A stretch of DNA of 64,000 bases from Zygnema cylindricum (taxonomy: Eukaryota > Streptophyta > Zygnematophyceae > Zygnematales > Zygnemataceae), in contig JBBHKE010001359.1 in assembly GCA_037447655.1 (NCBI GenBank), positions 1 through 64,000 on the forward strand. The letters are read 5' to 3'. The notes under the pieces were generated by a model, which worked only from the letters and a program-made list of their open reading frames with translations, did no database searches and had not been told where the DNA came from. Positions 1 through 12,983 of this stretch are shown piece after piece. The stretch's first letter is position 1; every line of letters begins with the position of its first letter. The position numbers were made by a program, and so were the translations under genes.

Positions 1-468
1 TGCCTACCACTCTCACTTTCTACTCAACGCTAGTTCATGGGCGTCTTATCTCTTACATGTGCCTTATGGAAACCAACCAATTAGATGGCTTCCAAGGACT
101 TGCACTACCCACGGCCAAGAAACTAAACCTCATGATCCTATGGTCTAACTTTAAAATCCTTGGCGGGATGCGCGTTCCGCCAGACGAGCATGTTTTGGTA
201 ACTTTTCTAATTGTCTAGGCTAGTCCTGACTAATTCGTGACCATTCTAGCCAACCTTTCCTAAACTCAAAGGGGTTCCTTTCACAAACATTGCATGCATC
301 CGCCGGCCATAAAAGTCTTGACATTCATCTTGTCCCTATGCTCGAGGTAGTGGGAATGTGTGTTGTCCGGATCAATGGTATAGTTGATCCTGAGGGGTCA
401 GCGAAGCACGAAAGACGTCTCTGTAGGTCGGCAAGTGGTGACGTCTCCCTTGGCGAGGGAGGTCATTA
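1..468. other. No recognisable gene
   Basis: Single-copy-looking sequence with no open frame resembling a known family, no RNA gene and no clear repeat. It ends where the first foldback MITE begins. Confidence 0.5.
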
Positions 469-685
469 CACCATGCATCGCCATTAGTGTTAGTAATTTT
501 TACTCCATGTAAAGCCTCTTTTCTCTGTACATACTAGTCCTATTTTCATACGGAGACCGCCAATTGGAAGGTGAGAATCTTAGCTTTCAATCGCAACCTT
601 CAGATCCATAATCCGACAAGTGTGCACGGAGAAAATATGTTTTAAGTGGCGAAAAAACTATTAACACTAAAAGCTTTTCATGGTG
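469..685. mobile_element. Foldback MITE, short form, copy 1
   Basis: The element begins CACCATGCATCGCCATTAGTG and ends CATGGTG, flanked on both sides by TA. The two arms are largely reverse complements of each other: the outer terminus, an AAGCCTCTTTT-type block, and CTTGTCGGATT-type blocks near the centre. The same architecture and 216-228 bp length recur at 6111, 15379 and 26715. The TA flank suggests a Tc1/mariner-type mobiliser. No transposase is encoded. Confidence 0.7.
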
Positions 686-1945
686 TAGTTTTACACATCT
701 CGCGAGGTTTGTCCCTTGAAGTAGTTGTTTCCTACAGGGTGGCAATCCCCCACAACGCCGACAACACATACGGCTACGCCACTCCATCAAATCATAGATG
801 TTCAATTCGTACGGATTTTTTCTTTTTTACTATTTGTACGTAGTATTCGTTACTGTCATACTATTCTTAAATTTCGTCAAAAGTACGGACATATACGGAT
901 ACTGTACGATCCATACTTACGTAAAACAGACGGGCAGCTGTACTAAATGTACGGAAAAAGTACAAAAATGTACGATAATGTACGGATATATAGTAGGGTA
1001 CGCATTTTATCATTTTTCGAAAATGGTTAGATGCGAACCGTACGTAGTTCGCGCGTTCGTTCGTGCGTAATATGCGATTTGAACACCTATGATTCAATTG
1101 TCTTACCACGTGTGAAAGGAGCATAAGTTCCATACACATGTTTCTGCGCCCCGTTAGGTTCGTTTGAGAATGACCCCGCCCCTTTTGTCTTCTTCTTCCA
1201 CACTTGGCAGAGTCACACGACATCGTTTTTACAAATTTTGACAGACTCTAAAAATCTTCGACCGCGGATTCTGCGACCATCCCGAAGACCCAAATCATTA
1301 CGACAGATCAGCCAGCTGTCACATCCTCGGCTGTATTTTATATGGTCTCTCGCCGACGACCAGTCTTGACCAAATCACTCCCGGAGTGAAATCATATACG
1401 AACCACCAATAATGTACGGCAGACCAGCCATGTACGGCTGACCAGTAATGTACGGCCGACCAAATGGCGCTTACCACAGGAACAAATTCGGAAATTCCAC
1501 TTACGACAAACACATTTCCTCCTTCGTCATTAATGCAGTCGAGCGCTGTACGGCCTATGCCCAACCTCTGTTCCCACTAATCCGGCGAATACCTTGGCGC
1601 AATCGTCCACGACAAATCCATTGACGGCATGGAGCTTCGCGAGGAGAATCGACGGCCATTATTGATCGACAAGAGGAGATTCGCGGAGGGGCGTCACGTC
1701 GCACGAGGAGAGTAAATCCGGCCGAGGGGTATCCCACGGATACCAGGGCGGAGGTCGGTCGTGAGGATGCCACCGGGTCGGGTAAACCTGTCTTAGCTGG
1801 TGGTGTACGGAGTCTCACGGGAATGCGCAGCCGGATAAATAGGCGATTTCGCGGCGGGCGATATCAAAGCGCAGTATAGGACAAAAACAATAAAAAAAAA
1901 CAAAAGCACGTTGGCTCCCTAAAATAATCTAAATTAGGGAACTTA
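686..1945. other. Gene-free, GTAC-rich stretch
   Basis: No convincing coding sequence. Between about 800 and 1060 the motif GTACGG and its relatives (GTACAA, GTACGA) recur every few tens of bases. Open frames here are short and low in information. Confidence 0.5.
1410..1466. repeat. 17-19 bp minisatellite, three units
   Basis: Three tandem units of the form AATGTACGGCNGACCAG with small differences. Read on the minus strand the block gives a repeated WSAVHYW-like peptide, which is a by-product of the repeat and not evidence of a gene. Confidence 0.65.
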
Positions 1946-2624
1946 GGGCGTGTTCCCATGTAACCGATATTTTGAAACGTTATTTTGGAATTTAGCGCTG
2001 ATTTTACGGTGTACTTTTCAAAGTGTGCTTATGTGAATCGTTACTTGCGCGTTCATTATTTTGAATATGTGGCAGTTGTACACGTCGCCAATACTTGCGA
2101 AGCCCAAACTGCTGACATTTGTAGACGCCAACGATCTCGGAACAAACTGCGGACATTTGTACACCGCAAAGAGCTCTTGACATACTGGGACAATTGTCGA
2201 CGCCGACTGTCATTTGTTGACGCCCACACGTGAACGACATAATCAATCGCCTACGTCTAAAAAATGACAGTGGACAACATAAGCAAACGGACAAACACCT
2301 TTTTTTTCGTGTACTCTCCCAACCGCAAAAAAAAAATTGAAAACGTTTGACGCGTGCAATCCAGGCTTTCTATTCGTCAATAGGGTAGTATTTTGACTAA
2401 AATCAGATCGCGATTTGATTCCAGTGCAAGTGTGAAGATGAGCTGGAAGTGGGTCGCGATGATAATAACGCCAAATTGCCGTACATTCCAAGTTCCAAGA
2501 TGACGCAAAATGTACTTGTGTTTTTGCCCATTTTTCGTACGGCGTAATATTTTCTCGTTGGAAGTCCCATTTTCTGTGAAAACGACAGAAAAAAACCCTT
2601 ACTTGAACACATGGGAACACGCCC
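1946..2624. mobile_element. PIF/Harbinger-like MITE, family B, copy 1
   Basis: The left terminus GGGCGTGTTCCCATGT and the right terminus ACATGGGAACACGCCC are perfect reverse complements. Both flanks carry TTA, the 3-bp duplication typical of PIF/Harbinger. Length is 679 bp with no transposase. The right 300 bp is closely similar to 4920-5234, so several copies of this family are present. Confidence 0.75.
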
Positions 2625-2627
2625 TTA

Positions 2628-3686
2628 GGGCGTGTTCCCATGTAACCAAAACTTTGAAACGTTACTTTGGATTTTAGCGCAGATTTTACGGTGTACTTCA
2701 CAAAGTGTTCCTATGGGTACGGGAACTTTGAAAAAAACTTTAGCCGTACGAAAAAATCATTTTTACCAAAGTAAAGTTAACGTCAATTCATACATTGGAT
2801 GTACTGCGTATTGTCGTTATGTGAACGCATTTTGGCGTTTTCCCTTTTTCGACCCCCGAGCAAGAAAATCCAGCCCAAAAAAAAACTTCATCTAAAATCA
2901 CCTCGAGGGGTTGATTTTAGTTGAAGTACCGCCCAGACAGCGAATGAAAAACGAACCACTCACGCGCCACACTATTTGTGAACTTTTTGGATGAGGGAGA
3001 GTCCTCACTATTTTCTCCGTACCCGTCACGCGCTATGTACGGAAAAAAATTGCAGGGGTCTCGGACTTCCACTTGCATTCATGGGTCCTTTGCATAATTT
3101 TTCGCCTCTCCTCTCTCCCTCTCATATTATCGCTTGTATCTCACACTTTTTTAAATGAGACACGACAATATTGGTATAAAATGAAAGATCTTTAAAAATA
3201 TATGTTTTTTGAATTTTTTTAGATTTTTATTTAATGGCAAATCTTGTGAGAAAAGTAGAAAAAGTGAAATCGGGAAACCATGGCGGAAAGTTCTTGAATC
3301 CGTGACGTCGACGTTGTCACAAGTGAGTGTGACGTCACAATGTAACCAAACCCTAAACATTTGCAATTTCACAAAAATCTCAGCGTCTACAACTGTCGCT
3401 GTTTTTGTTCGCGTCACTAATCGTCGGAAGTTTCCTAGTCGCCTTCAATCGTCACAACTTGTACCTACGTCTACAACCGTCACATGTCAAAGTTCCGATT
3501 TCATTTTTGCACATTGGGACGCTCTTCAAAGTAGTAAGGCGAATCTTCACTACAGTCCAAAATACTTTATCAAAGTACCGATTACATGGGGACGTACCCT
3601 ATGTCAATCAATACTTGCGCCTTCATTACTTCAAATATGTGACAAGTGTAGACGTCTACAAAATATGCGACAGCCTACGATAGTAA
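2628..3686. mobile_element. Family B element(s), nested and incomplete
   Basis: A second family B left terminus starts at 2628, sharing the single TTA at 2625-2627 with the copy to its left. Its internal part (2690-2960) is the reverse complement of 21770-22060. An inner terminus-like ACATGGGGACGTACCC lies at 3584-3599 and is followed by sequence resembling the start of copy 1. This suggests at least two superimposed insertions. No transposase frame was found. Confidence 0.55.
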
Positions 3687-4440
3687 GGGTATGTCCCCAT
3701 GTACTTGTAATTTAGCGAACTTACTTTGTATTTTAGCACGGATCCGCCGAACCCGATTTTTAAGTGTCCCTATGTCTGTAAGGACGAAATCGCAACTTAC
3801 GTTTGTGACGATTGTATACGTCGACAATACTTGTGACGGTTGTCAACGTCTACAATCTGTGGTCGCACGTTATTTTTTGGAACTACTTTTTGACGTCGCA
3901 TGTCTTACCGTGACATTGTAGACGTACCGCATTCCAGCCTGGCAATTTCAAGGTTGAAGAAGATGCGCTTTGCCCTTCGCGTCGCCTGTTCGCTCGAGCT
4001 GAAATGGCATCGGAATTTGAAGAACCCTGCAAATAAAAAACCCGAACAGGACGAAAACGGACAAAATCAAACAAACTGTGTACTTCTTTTTGTCTTGTTA
4101 TAACGCAAACGGACGAACATAGCGAACTATGCACTTTTCTTTGTCCTTGGAAATCGTAGGAATTTTCTCAGAAATTTAAGGCACGTTCGAAAAAATGTAC
4201 TTATTTGTCAATCGAAAGCGCATGTGTTTTAAACAAAGGTCTGAAGATGACGTTTTTTGTCGTAGAAGTGGGTCGAAAAGCACAAGACGACAAATTTTCG
4301 TACATCCTAAGTTTAAGGATGACGCAAATTGTACTCTACAAATTTGCGATTCCTTCGTACGGTTGCAACTTAAGCAGTACGACGCTAAGTTTTACGACAA
4401 AACAACAGAAAAAAACCCTTATGCGCATGGGGACACACCC
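3687..4440. mobile_element. PIF/Harbinger-like MITE, family B, complete copy
   Basis: Left end GGGTATGTCCCCATGT, right end CATGGGGACACACCC, with TAA directly flanking both sides (3684-3686 and 4441-4443). This 754 bp unit is one of the best-bounded members of the family. It is non-coding. Confidence 0.75.
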
Positions 4441-5234
4441 TAAGAAACAAAATGTAGACGACTACGAAACTTCCTAAAATTAGTGACGCCTACAAAAACG
4501 GCGACGGTTGTAGACGTCGAGTTTTTTGTGACATTTTAGATGTATATGGTCTTGTGACATTGCGAAGTCTTGCTACTTTGTGACGTCATCAACACATAAA
4601 CTTTCGGCCATGGCTTCCCGATTTCTTTTTCTTACCATTTATCATTCGATATGCCATCAATATTAGACCAAATTTAGAAAAAAAAAAAAAAGGAAAAAAA
4701 TATATTTGTTCATTTGAGACTATTATTGCTGCATTTCATTTAGAGATGAGAGAAAGAGGAGCGGTCGAATGAAAAAGATAGGGAGAGACGAGAACGTTGT
4801 AAATTTTTGCAAATGACCCATGAATAAAAGTGGAGGTCCGAGACCCCAACGAAATTTTTTCCATACATGCTTGTCATTGTTGTACGTACATGCGCGTGAT
4901 GAGCGTGTAAAAAAATAGCGTGTACTCTCTCTCGTTCAAAAAATTTCGAAGACGTTTCACGCGTGCAATACTTGCTTTCTATTCGTCGATAGGGTGTTGT
5001 TTTGGTTAAAATCAGATCGCGATTTGATTCCATTACAAGTGTGAAGATGAGCTGGAAGTGGGTCGCGATGAAGATAACACCAAATTGCCGTACCTTCCAA
5101 GTTCCAAAATGACGCAAAATGCACTTGTGTTTTTGCCCATTTTTCGTACGGCGTAATATTTTCTCGTTGGAAATCCAATTTTATGTGAAAACGAAAGAAA
5201 AAAAACCCTTACTTGAACACATGGGAACACACCC
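4441..5234. mobile_element. Family B element, right-hand portion
   Basis: Positions 4920-5234 repeat the right third of copy 1 almost base for base and end ACATGGGAACACACCC followed by TTA. The left terminus was not recognised, so this copy is truncated or overlain. 4441-4900 shows no other feature. Confidence 0.55.
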
Positions 5235-5237
5235 TTA

Positions 5238-6017
5238 GTTATGTTACTTTGTTTTTTAGCGAAGATTCTCCGTACAAATTTCAGAGCATTCAGATGTAAA
5301 CGCAAATAACAAGTCACTTAAAAAAGTGATTTATGTAAACGTTTACGAAACATTGTGACAGATGAAGTGGTACACAAAATGAGGCGAAACTTCCACTCGG
5401 CTTCGATTTGAGGCGTCTCTCCGCACGCTGTACAATTTTTGTGACTTCGTAATGTCCGTACGCCACATTGTCGACGTGTCGAAACTCTAAAATACCTTTC
5501 GCTGTCGAAATGCGGTTTCGTTTTTCGTCATCTCACTTGCCGACAGGTGGCCAATGTTTATTATACGCCGTATGTGTGAAGACACGTGTTTCCGAGAGAG
5601 ACGACACCCTGTACGGAAATCAGCGCACGGAAAACAGTAAGCACAAGGTGGAATCGTTTAGTGTGTTTTTTTTTTGGTACTCCGCGCACAAAAACTATAA
5701 AAAACTTCAGACACGTGCGACATCTTCTGCCTATTCGCTCACCTTATTGGACTTTATTTCAAATCAACTCGCGAGGTGATTTGATGTAAAGTTTGAACAT
5801 GTGTCAAAAGGACGCGAAAGTGGGTCGAAATGCGCTAGACGATAAATTTTATCGCGCTAAACAACAAACTACTATACGTATAAAGTTTCAAGGTAGGGCA
5901 ACTTGTAAGGTGGTAATTTCTATTTTTTGGTACGGCTGCTGATTTTCTCGTTTTTTTCCAAGGTATGGAGGAAAAAGACAAAAAAAAATTGTAACTTTAG
6001 CACATGCGAAAGTACCC
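5238..6017. mobile_element. Family B element, degenerate copy
   Basis: It starts with a decayed version of the family B left region (GTTACTTTG...TTTTTAGCG) immediately after the previous copy. It ends CACATGCGAAAGTACCC followed by TTA. Length is about 780 bp and nothing is encoded. The left boundary is approximate. Confidence 0.5.
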
Positions 6018-6110
6018 TTAAAGAACCAAACGTTGGTTCCCATTGACGCTAGGTTTCCAGTACGTCCATATCGTCGATCTCATCGATATGCTGCTGCTCG
6101 TAATAGAGTA

Positions 6111-6326
6111 CACCGTGAATCGGTATTGGTGTTAATGTTGTTTTCGTCTCTTAAAACATCTTTTATCCGTACACACTTGTCCGATTGTAGATCTAACGAC
6201 TGCGATGGAAAGGTAAGATTCTCGACTTCCGATTGGCGGTCTAAAATTGAAAATCGGACAAGTATTAGGCAGAAAAGATGTTTTGAGTGGCGGAAAAATT
6301 ATTAACCCTAATAGCAATTCAAGATG
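6111..6326. mobile_element. Foldback MITE, short form, copy 2
   Basis: Left end CACCGTGAATCGGTATTGGTG after TA, right end CAAGATG before TA. The right terminus is more decayed than in the other copies. Internal arms (CTTGTCCGATTGTAG and AATCGGACAAG) are complementary. Confidence 0.65.
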
Positions 6327-8408
6327 TAGTTAATCCCTCGATGTGATGCTGGTCGGTTTGGTCCCTAACGGCCATAAGACTATTTTAATTAGTCTATTTT
6401 TCGTTCCCATCGGCAATAAGCTGTTAATGCTGCTCGAGTAGATATATTGTTACAATTGTGCAATATTAATGTATTACTATAGTATAATATATCATTTAAA
6501 TGTAAAATAGCACAATTATAAAAATAAATGCATTGGTCATCTGATTAAATATTCGATAAAAGGCATTTATATAAATAAAACAAATAAAGGATGAGAATAA
6601 TTAGTCGTTGTTTTCATTTTCTTTTATATTATCACAAAACGAAGAATGGAACAAATTTTACTCACACGATCGACATTATAATTTTTCTATCTTAAAATGT
6701 TTCACGCCTATTAAGTTTGACGACTACAACGGCTACATTTTTTATCGACCATAATAGTGAAACTATATTAGGTTTGTGTTAAATTGTTTTTTATATAAAC
6801 CAAAAACATTGACTAAAACTTTTTCAATCTCGAAAAAACAAAACGTAATTGTTGATATTAATGAAAATAAGATCATATACATATAGAACTCATGTGTGTG
6901 CACACAATATCCAACTTAATCATACAAACGCAGTAGACGGCAAATATTCATTTTATTCATTTATGTTATGATTTCCTGATGCCAAGTGTTACAAACGGAC
7001 CACTTCTACAGTTCCATGCGACTTTCACACTCCGACAAAAACGAAAACTTGCAGCCGTTCGTTGCACGTGTGGTCTTTGCCCAATAAAGTTGGTCATGTT
7101 GACGGGTCAACAAAGGTCCACTGCGGTCAACTACAAAAGCCGTACGCGATGGTCGACTATCTATGTACGGACGTCAAGGTATAGAGTTATATAGCACAAG
7201 GCCGATAGCCCGATAGCTTAAGGTAGGCGTTATCCGTAGATTTTAGTTCGACTATATTGGCCGTCGTCTATTTTAGATTTGAGTGGTTCACTAGAGTTGG
7301 AGGAAAACGACAAAGCTACATTTGGTTCTTTCTCGGCTTCTTCCTCACCGATTACGGATTATCCCTCTGAGATTTTTTGAAAATGGCTCGACAAGTGTCC
7401 CTTTTCTTGCTACCCGCTGTCTTGTTTGCCACGTGGCACATTTATTGAACGCCGGTCGAAGCAGCACGTGCCGTGGAAGGTAGACGCAAAAAAAAAAAAA
7501 CTCAAACTTATTATTTTTATGAATATTTTGATAAAATTTTGTTTAGTTCTTCTTGTGTGTAGAGAGTTCTGTTGTCGTTTAAGGTTTTTTAAACATTGCA
7601 AAAAAATGATAAAAATCGTGAGTATTTTGCATTGTTCTCAATTTTCTTTTCATAATTTGGAAGGATTGGTTCTGTTTTTTCAAAACTTTCGTCGGTTAGA
7701 GTAAATAATAGTTAAAAAGTTATCTTTTTTCCGCAGAGGCAGGGTAGATTTTTAAAGGGAAGGGGCAAGGGAGGGAGAGATATGAGAAAAGAGGAGGGAG
7801 GAAAAAAGAAAAGAGACGAGAAGAGAAAGGAGATGGCGAAGAAGATAATGAAGAAGAAGAAGCAAATAATAAGCATTAAGCAAGAGATAGACAGAATGGA
7901 TGATGTAAGCATGAGAGAGAGAGACAGAATGAATGATTTATTATTTAAGCATGAGAAAGAGACATAGATGACTGATGCAATGATTACAAAAGTCAAACTG
8001 TTTTTCGAATTCCAGACCAAGATTGAATTTAGACGTTCCTTCTCAAAGGAAAAACTGAACTCTTCAGTATCTTTCAGGTTATCAGTTTATCCCTTTAGGA
8101 GGTTTCCGAGATTAGTGTGGATAGAATATGTAACGAAGTATTTTTTTTGATCCAGTGGCATTTAAACCTCAAGGCATATCTCTTTTTTTAAAAAGTTTTG
8201 GGCTACATTGCTTAATCCCATTTTTTATCTTGATTTCTTCCACCCTTTAATTTCGTTTCCATTTCATAAATTTTGACATTAAAAGTGTGTGATGAATGTT
8301 GTCTTGTGAATATTTCCAAAATATATTACACACGCAACTGGATCCATTTATTTTTTAAATATATTAAGTTGAAAACTTGCGTTTAGAAAAATGAACGTAA
8401 ATGTACAG
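6327..8408. other. Gene-free AT-rich stretch
   Basis: No supported gene. 7770-7967 is a purine-rich block whose 61-codon open frame reads almost only K, E, R and M. That is a composition effect, and its complement gives an equally artificial hydrophobic frame. No RNA gene was recognised. Confidence 0.5.
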
Positions 8409-9084
8409 TGTTACGATTTACAATTATTGAATCTAGGTTTACGTGATGCTTGTTCGTTTTTAGTGTGGTCTAGTTTTGGTCTCGCGTCACTTCGCGTATT
8501 TAGTTTGGTTTCATTTTTTGTACTCCGTGCGTCGGTTTGCGAATTCGGTTTTGTTTCGTTTGATGTATTATTTCGTGCGTGTACTTTTCACACGTACACG
8601 ATTAGATTGGATTTATTTTTGTTTCGTTTAAGTTCTAGTACCTACGTCGAGAAGTTTCGTTTCGCGCGACGTACGTCTAGTAGTTTCGTTTCGCGTCAGT
8701 TATGTTTGTCGTACAACATTGTCAGTTTGGTTTCTAGTAGTTTCTTTTTGTTTCGTACCACATTTACGTCTAAGTACATTTAGACACTTCTAGAGTTAAT
8801 ATTCTAGATTGTTTCTACGGCTAAGTTATAAAGCCATTGTGTGAGTTAGATTGAATAACAATTAGGAATCAATCAAGAGTCAATTAAGGAGGAATGAATT
8901 AAGAGAAGTGTAATGTTTAAGAATTGAGTTAATATGAGTTTATGTTATTGAGTATATAATTTCTCTCTATCTTGGATTATGCGCTTTTGATGTGTTGTAA
9001 GGTTTGAGTTCATTTTAATATCGCTTCCGCATTGAGACATTTAAGTATTTGTGAGCGCATTCCGATTGACTCTTATTCCTATCA
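8409..9084 (+). repeat. Probable 5' LTR of copia element 1
   Basis: The right boundary is well supported: the sequence ends TCCTATCA two bases before a plant-type primer-binding site. The left boundary is a guess at the first suitable TGTTACGATT upstream. No 3' LTR survives for comparison, so the length (676 bp) is provisional. Confidence 0.45.
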
Positions 9085-9086
9085 AT

Positions 9087-9099
9087 TGGTATCAGAGCA
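9087..9099 (+). other. Primer-binding site, tRNA-Met(i) 3' end type
   Basis: TGGTATCAGAGCA is complementary to the 3' terminus of plant initiator tRNA-Met (GCTCTGATACCA). This is the usual primer of plant copia elements. It lies two bases inside the LTR, with the Gag ATG 48 bp downstream. Confidence 0.9.
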
Positions 9100-9146
9100 G
9101 TGTTTATTTAAATTGACGTAAAGAATTGATTAAGAATTTATGAGTT

Positions 9147-12100
9147 ATGGTGGAGGAATACTCCGCAAAGAGAGAAGACACTGAAGTCACTTTTGGAGTT
9201 GGAGAATCGGAGAAGTTATCAATGGCGAAGGAGAGTCTCACAATTCAGTTTGATCCAACGACTATGGAGGAATTTTACGAATTTCTAAAAGCAAAAAGAG
9301 AAGGACAATCTTTCGGTAAAACTCCTACTTTTGGGGGCAATTCAGATGATGAGAGTTCTAAGAAGAGTAAAAAGGGTAAAATGAAAGTACCATTTTATGA
9401 TGATGATGATGAGTCGAGTTCAGATGAAGAGTCAGATTATAAGGTGTCGTCTAAGACTATCATGCTTAATGGAAATAATTATCCTGTATGGAAGAGATAT
9501 ATTCAGGGAACTTTTACTCCAAAGAAATTGTGGAAAATACTTACGGGAGAAGAGAAAAGACCATTAGATAAAAAGGAAGGAAAAAGTGGGATACTAAAGA
9601 TATGGCAGCTATGACTGCATTACTTCAGAGTAGTAGTAGTTCAGTTCATGAACATATGTTAACTCATGATACGGCTCATGCTTGTTGGACCCATCTACAA
9701 AATTTGTATGAGAAGGGATTTGCAACTAAGTCTAATTATGTATTTCAGGACTTTATTCAGTTTAGGATGAAAAGTAATGAGTCGATTGATGATGCTCTAA
9801 AAAGATTTAATGTTTTGATAGAGCAGTTGAATAGCGCAGGAAAGTTTCCCCCTGAAGATGAAAAAGTATTTGTGTTTCTGAATGGATTACCATCTAAGTT
9901 TGATGTTACAGTAGAAGTTATAAGATCTACAGAGAAACCCACTTTTGATTTTGCTATTAACCTTCTAAAAGGAGCAGAGAAGAGTAAAGAGAAAGATAGT
10001 AGAGGATTTGGAAATAGTAATGTAAACCTCACTGACACGTCTGAGGTATATTCTGTACGTGGTCGTGGAGGTAGAGGAAGGTTTAGATTAAGAGGGGGTA
10101 GAAACAATTTTCAGTATTCAGGATTTGGAAAAGGTTATAGCGATCAAGGTGATGTAAATCATGTTATTTGTTATAAGTGTAATAAGGAAGGACATATGGC
10201 TACTAACTGTCCGGATAGGGAAAAGCAATGCAATATTTGTCGGAAATGGGGACATGTTAGTGCTCAGTGTTTTCAACGAAATGGAGGAGGATCATCTTAC
10301 TACTCGGAAAGAGGAAGAGATCGAGGTGGACATCGAGGACGAGGTCGTGGAAGATTCGGACAATCACGTGGAGGAGGACATCAAACCCACTATTCAGATT
10401 TTCATGACGATCAAGGCGATAAGTCTCTAAACTTTTCTATGATAATGAAAGAAAATGGAAATGTTGCTATCAATTCTGCGAATTCCGTATGTGGGAGTCA
10501 AAGTTATAAAGATTGGATAGTTGATTCAGGTGCAACTCATCATGTTTGCAGTGATTTAAGTTTGTTTACAGATTTGAGAAAGCTTACAGTTCCTAAGACT
10601 ATTACGGTTGCTAGTGGACATGTTGTTCCAATAGATACGGTGGGAACTGTCAGATTAGATTTACCTGTTAAGAATATGAATGGTCAAGTTGTTGTAAGAA
10701 AAGTGAATTTGAACAATATTTTGTATTTTCCTGATGGAGTTGTAAACCTTGTTAGTGTTCCACAGATACAAAGGAATGGTGGTAGAGTAATCTCATTTGA
10801 AAATGGAAGAATAATTTTCCAATATAGAGAAGGGAATCAATTTGGAGAAGGTTATGTAACTGATTGTATGCAAAGTAAGTTAAAATGGATTAGACCACAG
10901 GAGAATCAGAAATCAGTAATTTCAGTTAATGTTGTAAGTTCTGAAAGAGGAGATCTAAGTTTATGGCATCATAGACTTTGTCATACTTCAGAGTCTAATA
11001 TAAAGAATATGATGAAAAGTGGAGCAGTAAGAGGATTAGAGTGTGTTTCCGGAGAGAAAGTTCAAGGTTGTAATGGTTGTAGCAAAGGAAAACAGATTAG
11101 AAAATCTCATCCTGTGAAAGATGTGAAGTATAGAGCTAGTGCTCCCCTTGAGCTTGTTTATGTGGACTTATGTGGAGACGTCAAACCAGTAAGTCTAGGA
11201 GGACATAAGTATATCTTTGTAATTGTGGATGATTATAGTCGAAAGAGTTGGGTATATTTGTTGAAACATAAGTCAGAAGCGTTACTTAAGTTTCGGGAAT
11301 TTGTTGTAATGGCTGAGAGGGAAATGGATAGAAAGTTAAAAGCAGTAAGATCAGATAATGGAGGAGAATTTGTTGCTTTTAAAAGTTTTTGTCAAAAAAG
11401 AGGGATAAAGCAGCAATTTACGGCTGCCTATTCACCTGAGTCTAATGGAGTTGCAGAGAGGAAGAATAGGACACTTCAAGAGATGGTTAGAGCTATGTTG
11501 CATAGCACTAAACATAGTGTGAGGTTTTGGGGAGAAGCTGTTCTTACAGCAAATTACATTTGTAACAGAAGACTAACTTCAGTTTCTGGAGATAAGACGC
11601 CTGAAGAATTGTGGAGTGGCAGGATTCCATCTGTTCGACATTTGAGGATTTGGGGATGCCGAGCCACTGTCTACATCGAGAAAAGATATCGAGCCGGAAA
11701 ATTCAGTCCCAGATCATGGACGGGTATCTTTGTTGGGTATAGTCAAAATTCAAGTCAATACAAAATCTTTAATCCGGCTACTCGAACAATTGTCGAATCG
11801 AGGAATGTGGAGTTTCACGAAGATTTGGCGAAAGCAATGGAGTTTACAAAAGATTAAGAAGAAAGTTTGGATTTTGAGGAAGAGAGCAATTTGGAGGAGT
11901 TCAAAATTGATGATGAAAGTGACGAAGAGGAGGATGAAGAAATTCCATTGAAAAAGAAGAAATCTATTGAAGTTGTTAAGAAATCTGAATCTTCCCAATT
12001 TGATTCTGAAAGCTTGATAAGTGAGAATGGAAGTCAAAGTTCTAAGTCTAGTGAAAGATCCCTTAGCAGACAAAGAAGTGAATGTAGTTTGCCATCTGTT

Positions 12101-12870
12101 AGTGAGAAGGGTGAAAGAGATGATGATGTTGAAGAAGATATTGTTGTTAGGAGAAGTAATCAAGCGAACAAAGGAAAGGCTCTTGAGAGATTAACTCTTC
12201 ACATGAATGCTAAGGATAAGTCGGTCAATTTTATTTCAGATGCTAGATTAAATGAGTTTCTTTTATAGCAATTACTGAGTGAGCCTCTGAATGGGGATCC
12301 TAAGTCCTATTCAGAAGCTGTTGCATCTAGTGATTGGAATGAAAAGTGGAAACCAGCTTTTGAGAAAGAACTTAAGTGTATTATTGATAATGGAACATTT
12401 GAAGAAGTAGTTTTACCTGAGGGAAAGAAAGCTATTGATTGTAAATGGGTATTTAAGACTAAGACGGGTGCATCAGGTGAAATTATCAAATATAAGGCAA
12501 GATTAGTTGGTAAAGGTTTTCAGCAGAAATAAGGTATAGATTATACAAAAACATATGCACCTGTAGTTAAGTTTGATAGTTTAAGGATGATTATTGCGAT
12601 TGCTGCTGCTAAAAGAAAGCATATCCACCAAATGGATGTGGAAACTGCTTTTCTAAATGGAGAATTGAAAGAAAAAGTTTATATGAAGATTCCAGAAGGA
12701 GTTTCGGGCAAACCTGGACATGTGTGGAAGTTGAAGAAGTCGCTCTATGGACTTAAGCAAGCTCCAAGGACATGGTACACTCGTCTTCATAAGGTACTTT
12801 TGGATTTTGGTTTTGTTCGTACATTTTCGGATTTAGGTGTTTATGTGAAAGAAATTTTTGCACGTACAAA
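9147..12870 (+). pseudogene. Copia gag-pol, frameshifted and truncated
   Basis: Gag begins at ATG 9147. A one-base shift near 9585 separates the first 150 codons from the rest. Two CCHC zinc knuckles lie at about 10169-10270 (CYKCNKEGHMATNC and CNICRKWGHVSAQC). The protease active site is DWIVDSGATHHVC near 10511. The pre-integrase motif is LWHHRLCH near 10960. The integrase keeps YVDLCGD, RSDNGGEF and the ESNGVAER glutamate, so its catalytic triad looks intact. In-frame stops occur at 11855, 12266 and 12529. An acidic, serine-rich linker (11867-12260) joins integrase to RT. RT runs through VETAFLNGELKEKVYMKIPEG and SLYGLKQAPRTWYTR and breaks off near 12870, before the YVDD catalytic box. The element cannot be autonomous. 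Confidence 0.9.
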
Positions 12871-12983
12871 GGATTTTAAAAGTTTCATATTTTATCAGAA
12901 ATCGGAAAATCATCGGAATCGGAAATGCTCCGGTGGGAATAGGCTATCAATCGACCCGGTCTGTAGAGTTGGCCGTACGATTA

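Larger units (their letters stand above)
8409..12870 (+). mobile_element. Copia element 1, 3'-truncated
   Basis: LTR retrotransposon with 5' LTR, PBS and gag-pol in copia order (protease, integrase, reverse transcriptase). It stops inside the RT domain. RNase H, polypurine tract and 3' LTR are missing, and a different repeat (Harbinger-like remnants) follows. Confidence 0.85.

Noticed and set aside
7782-8020. Lys/Glu-rich ORF on plus and hydrophobic ORF on minus.
   Set aside because: Both come from one purine-rich tract. No start context, domain or neighbour supports a gene.
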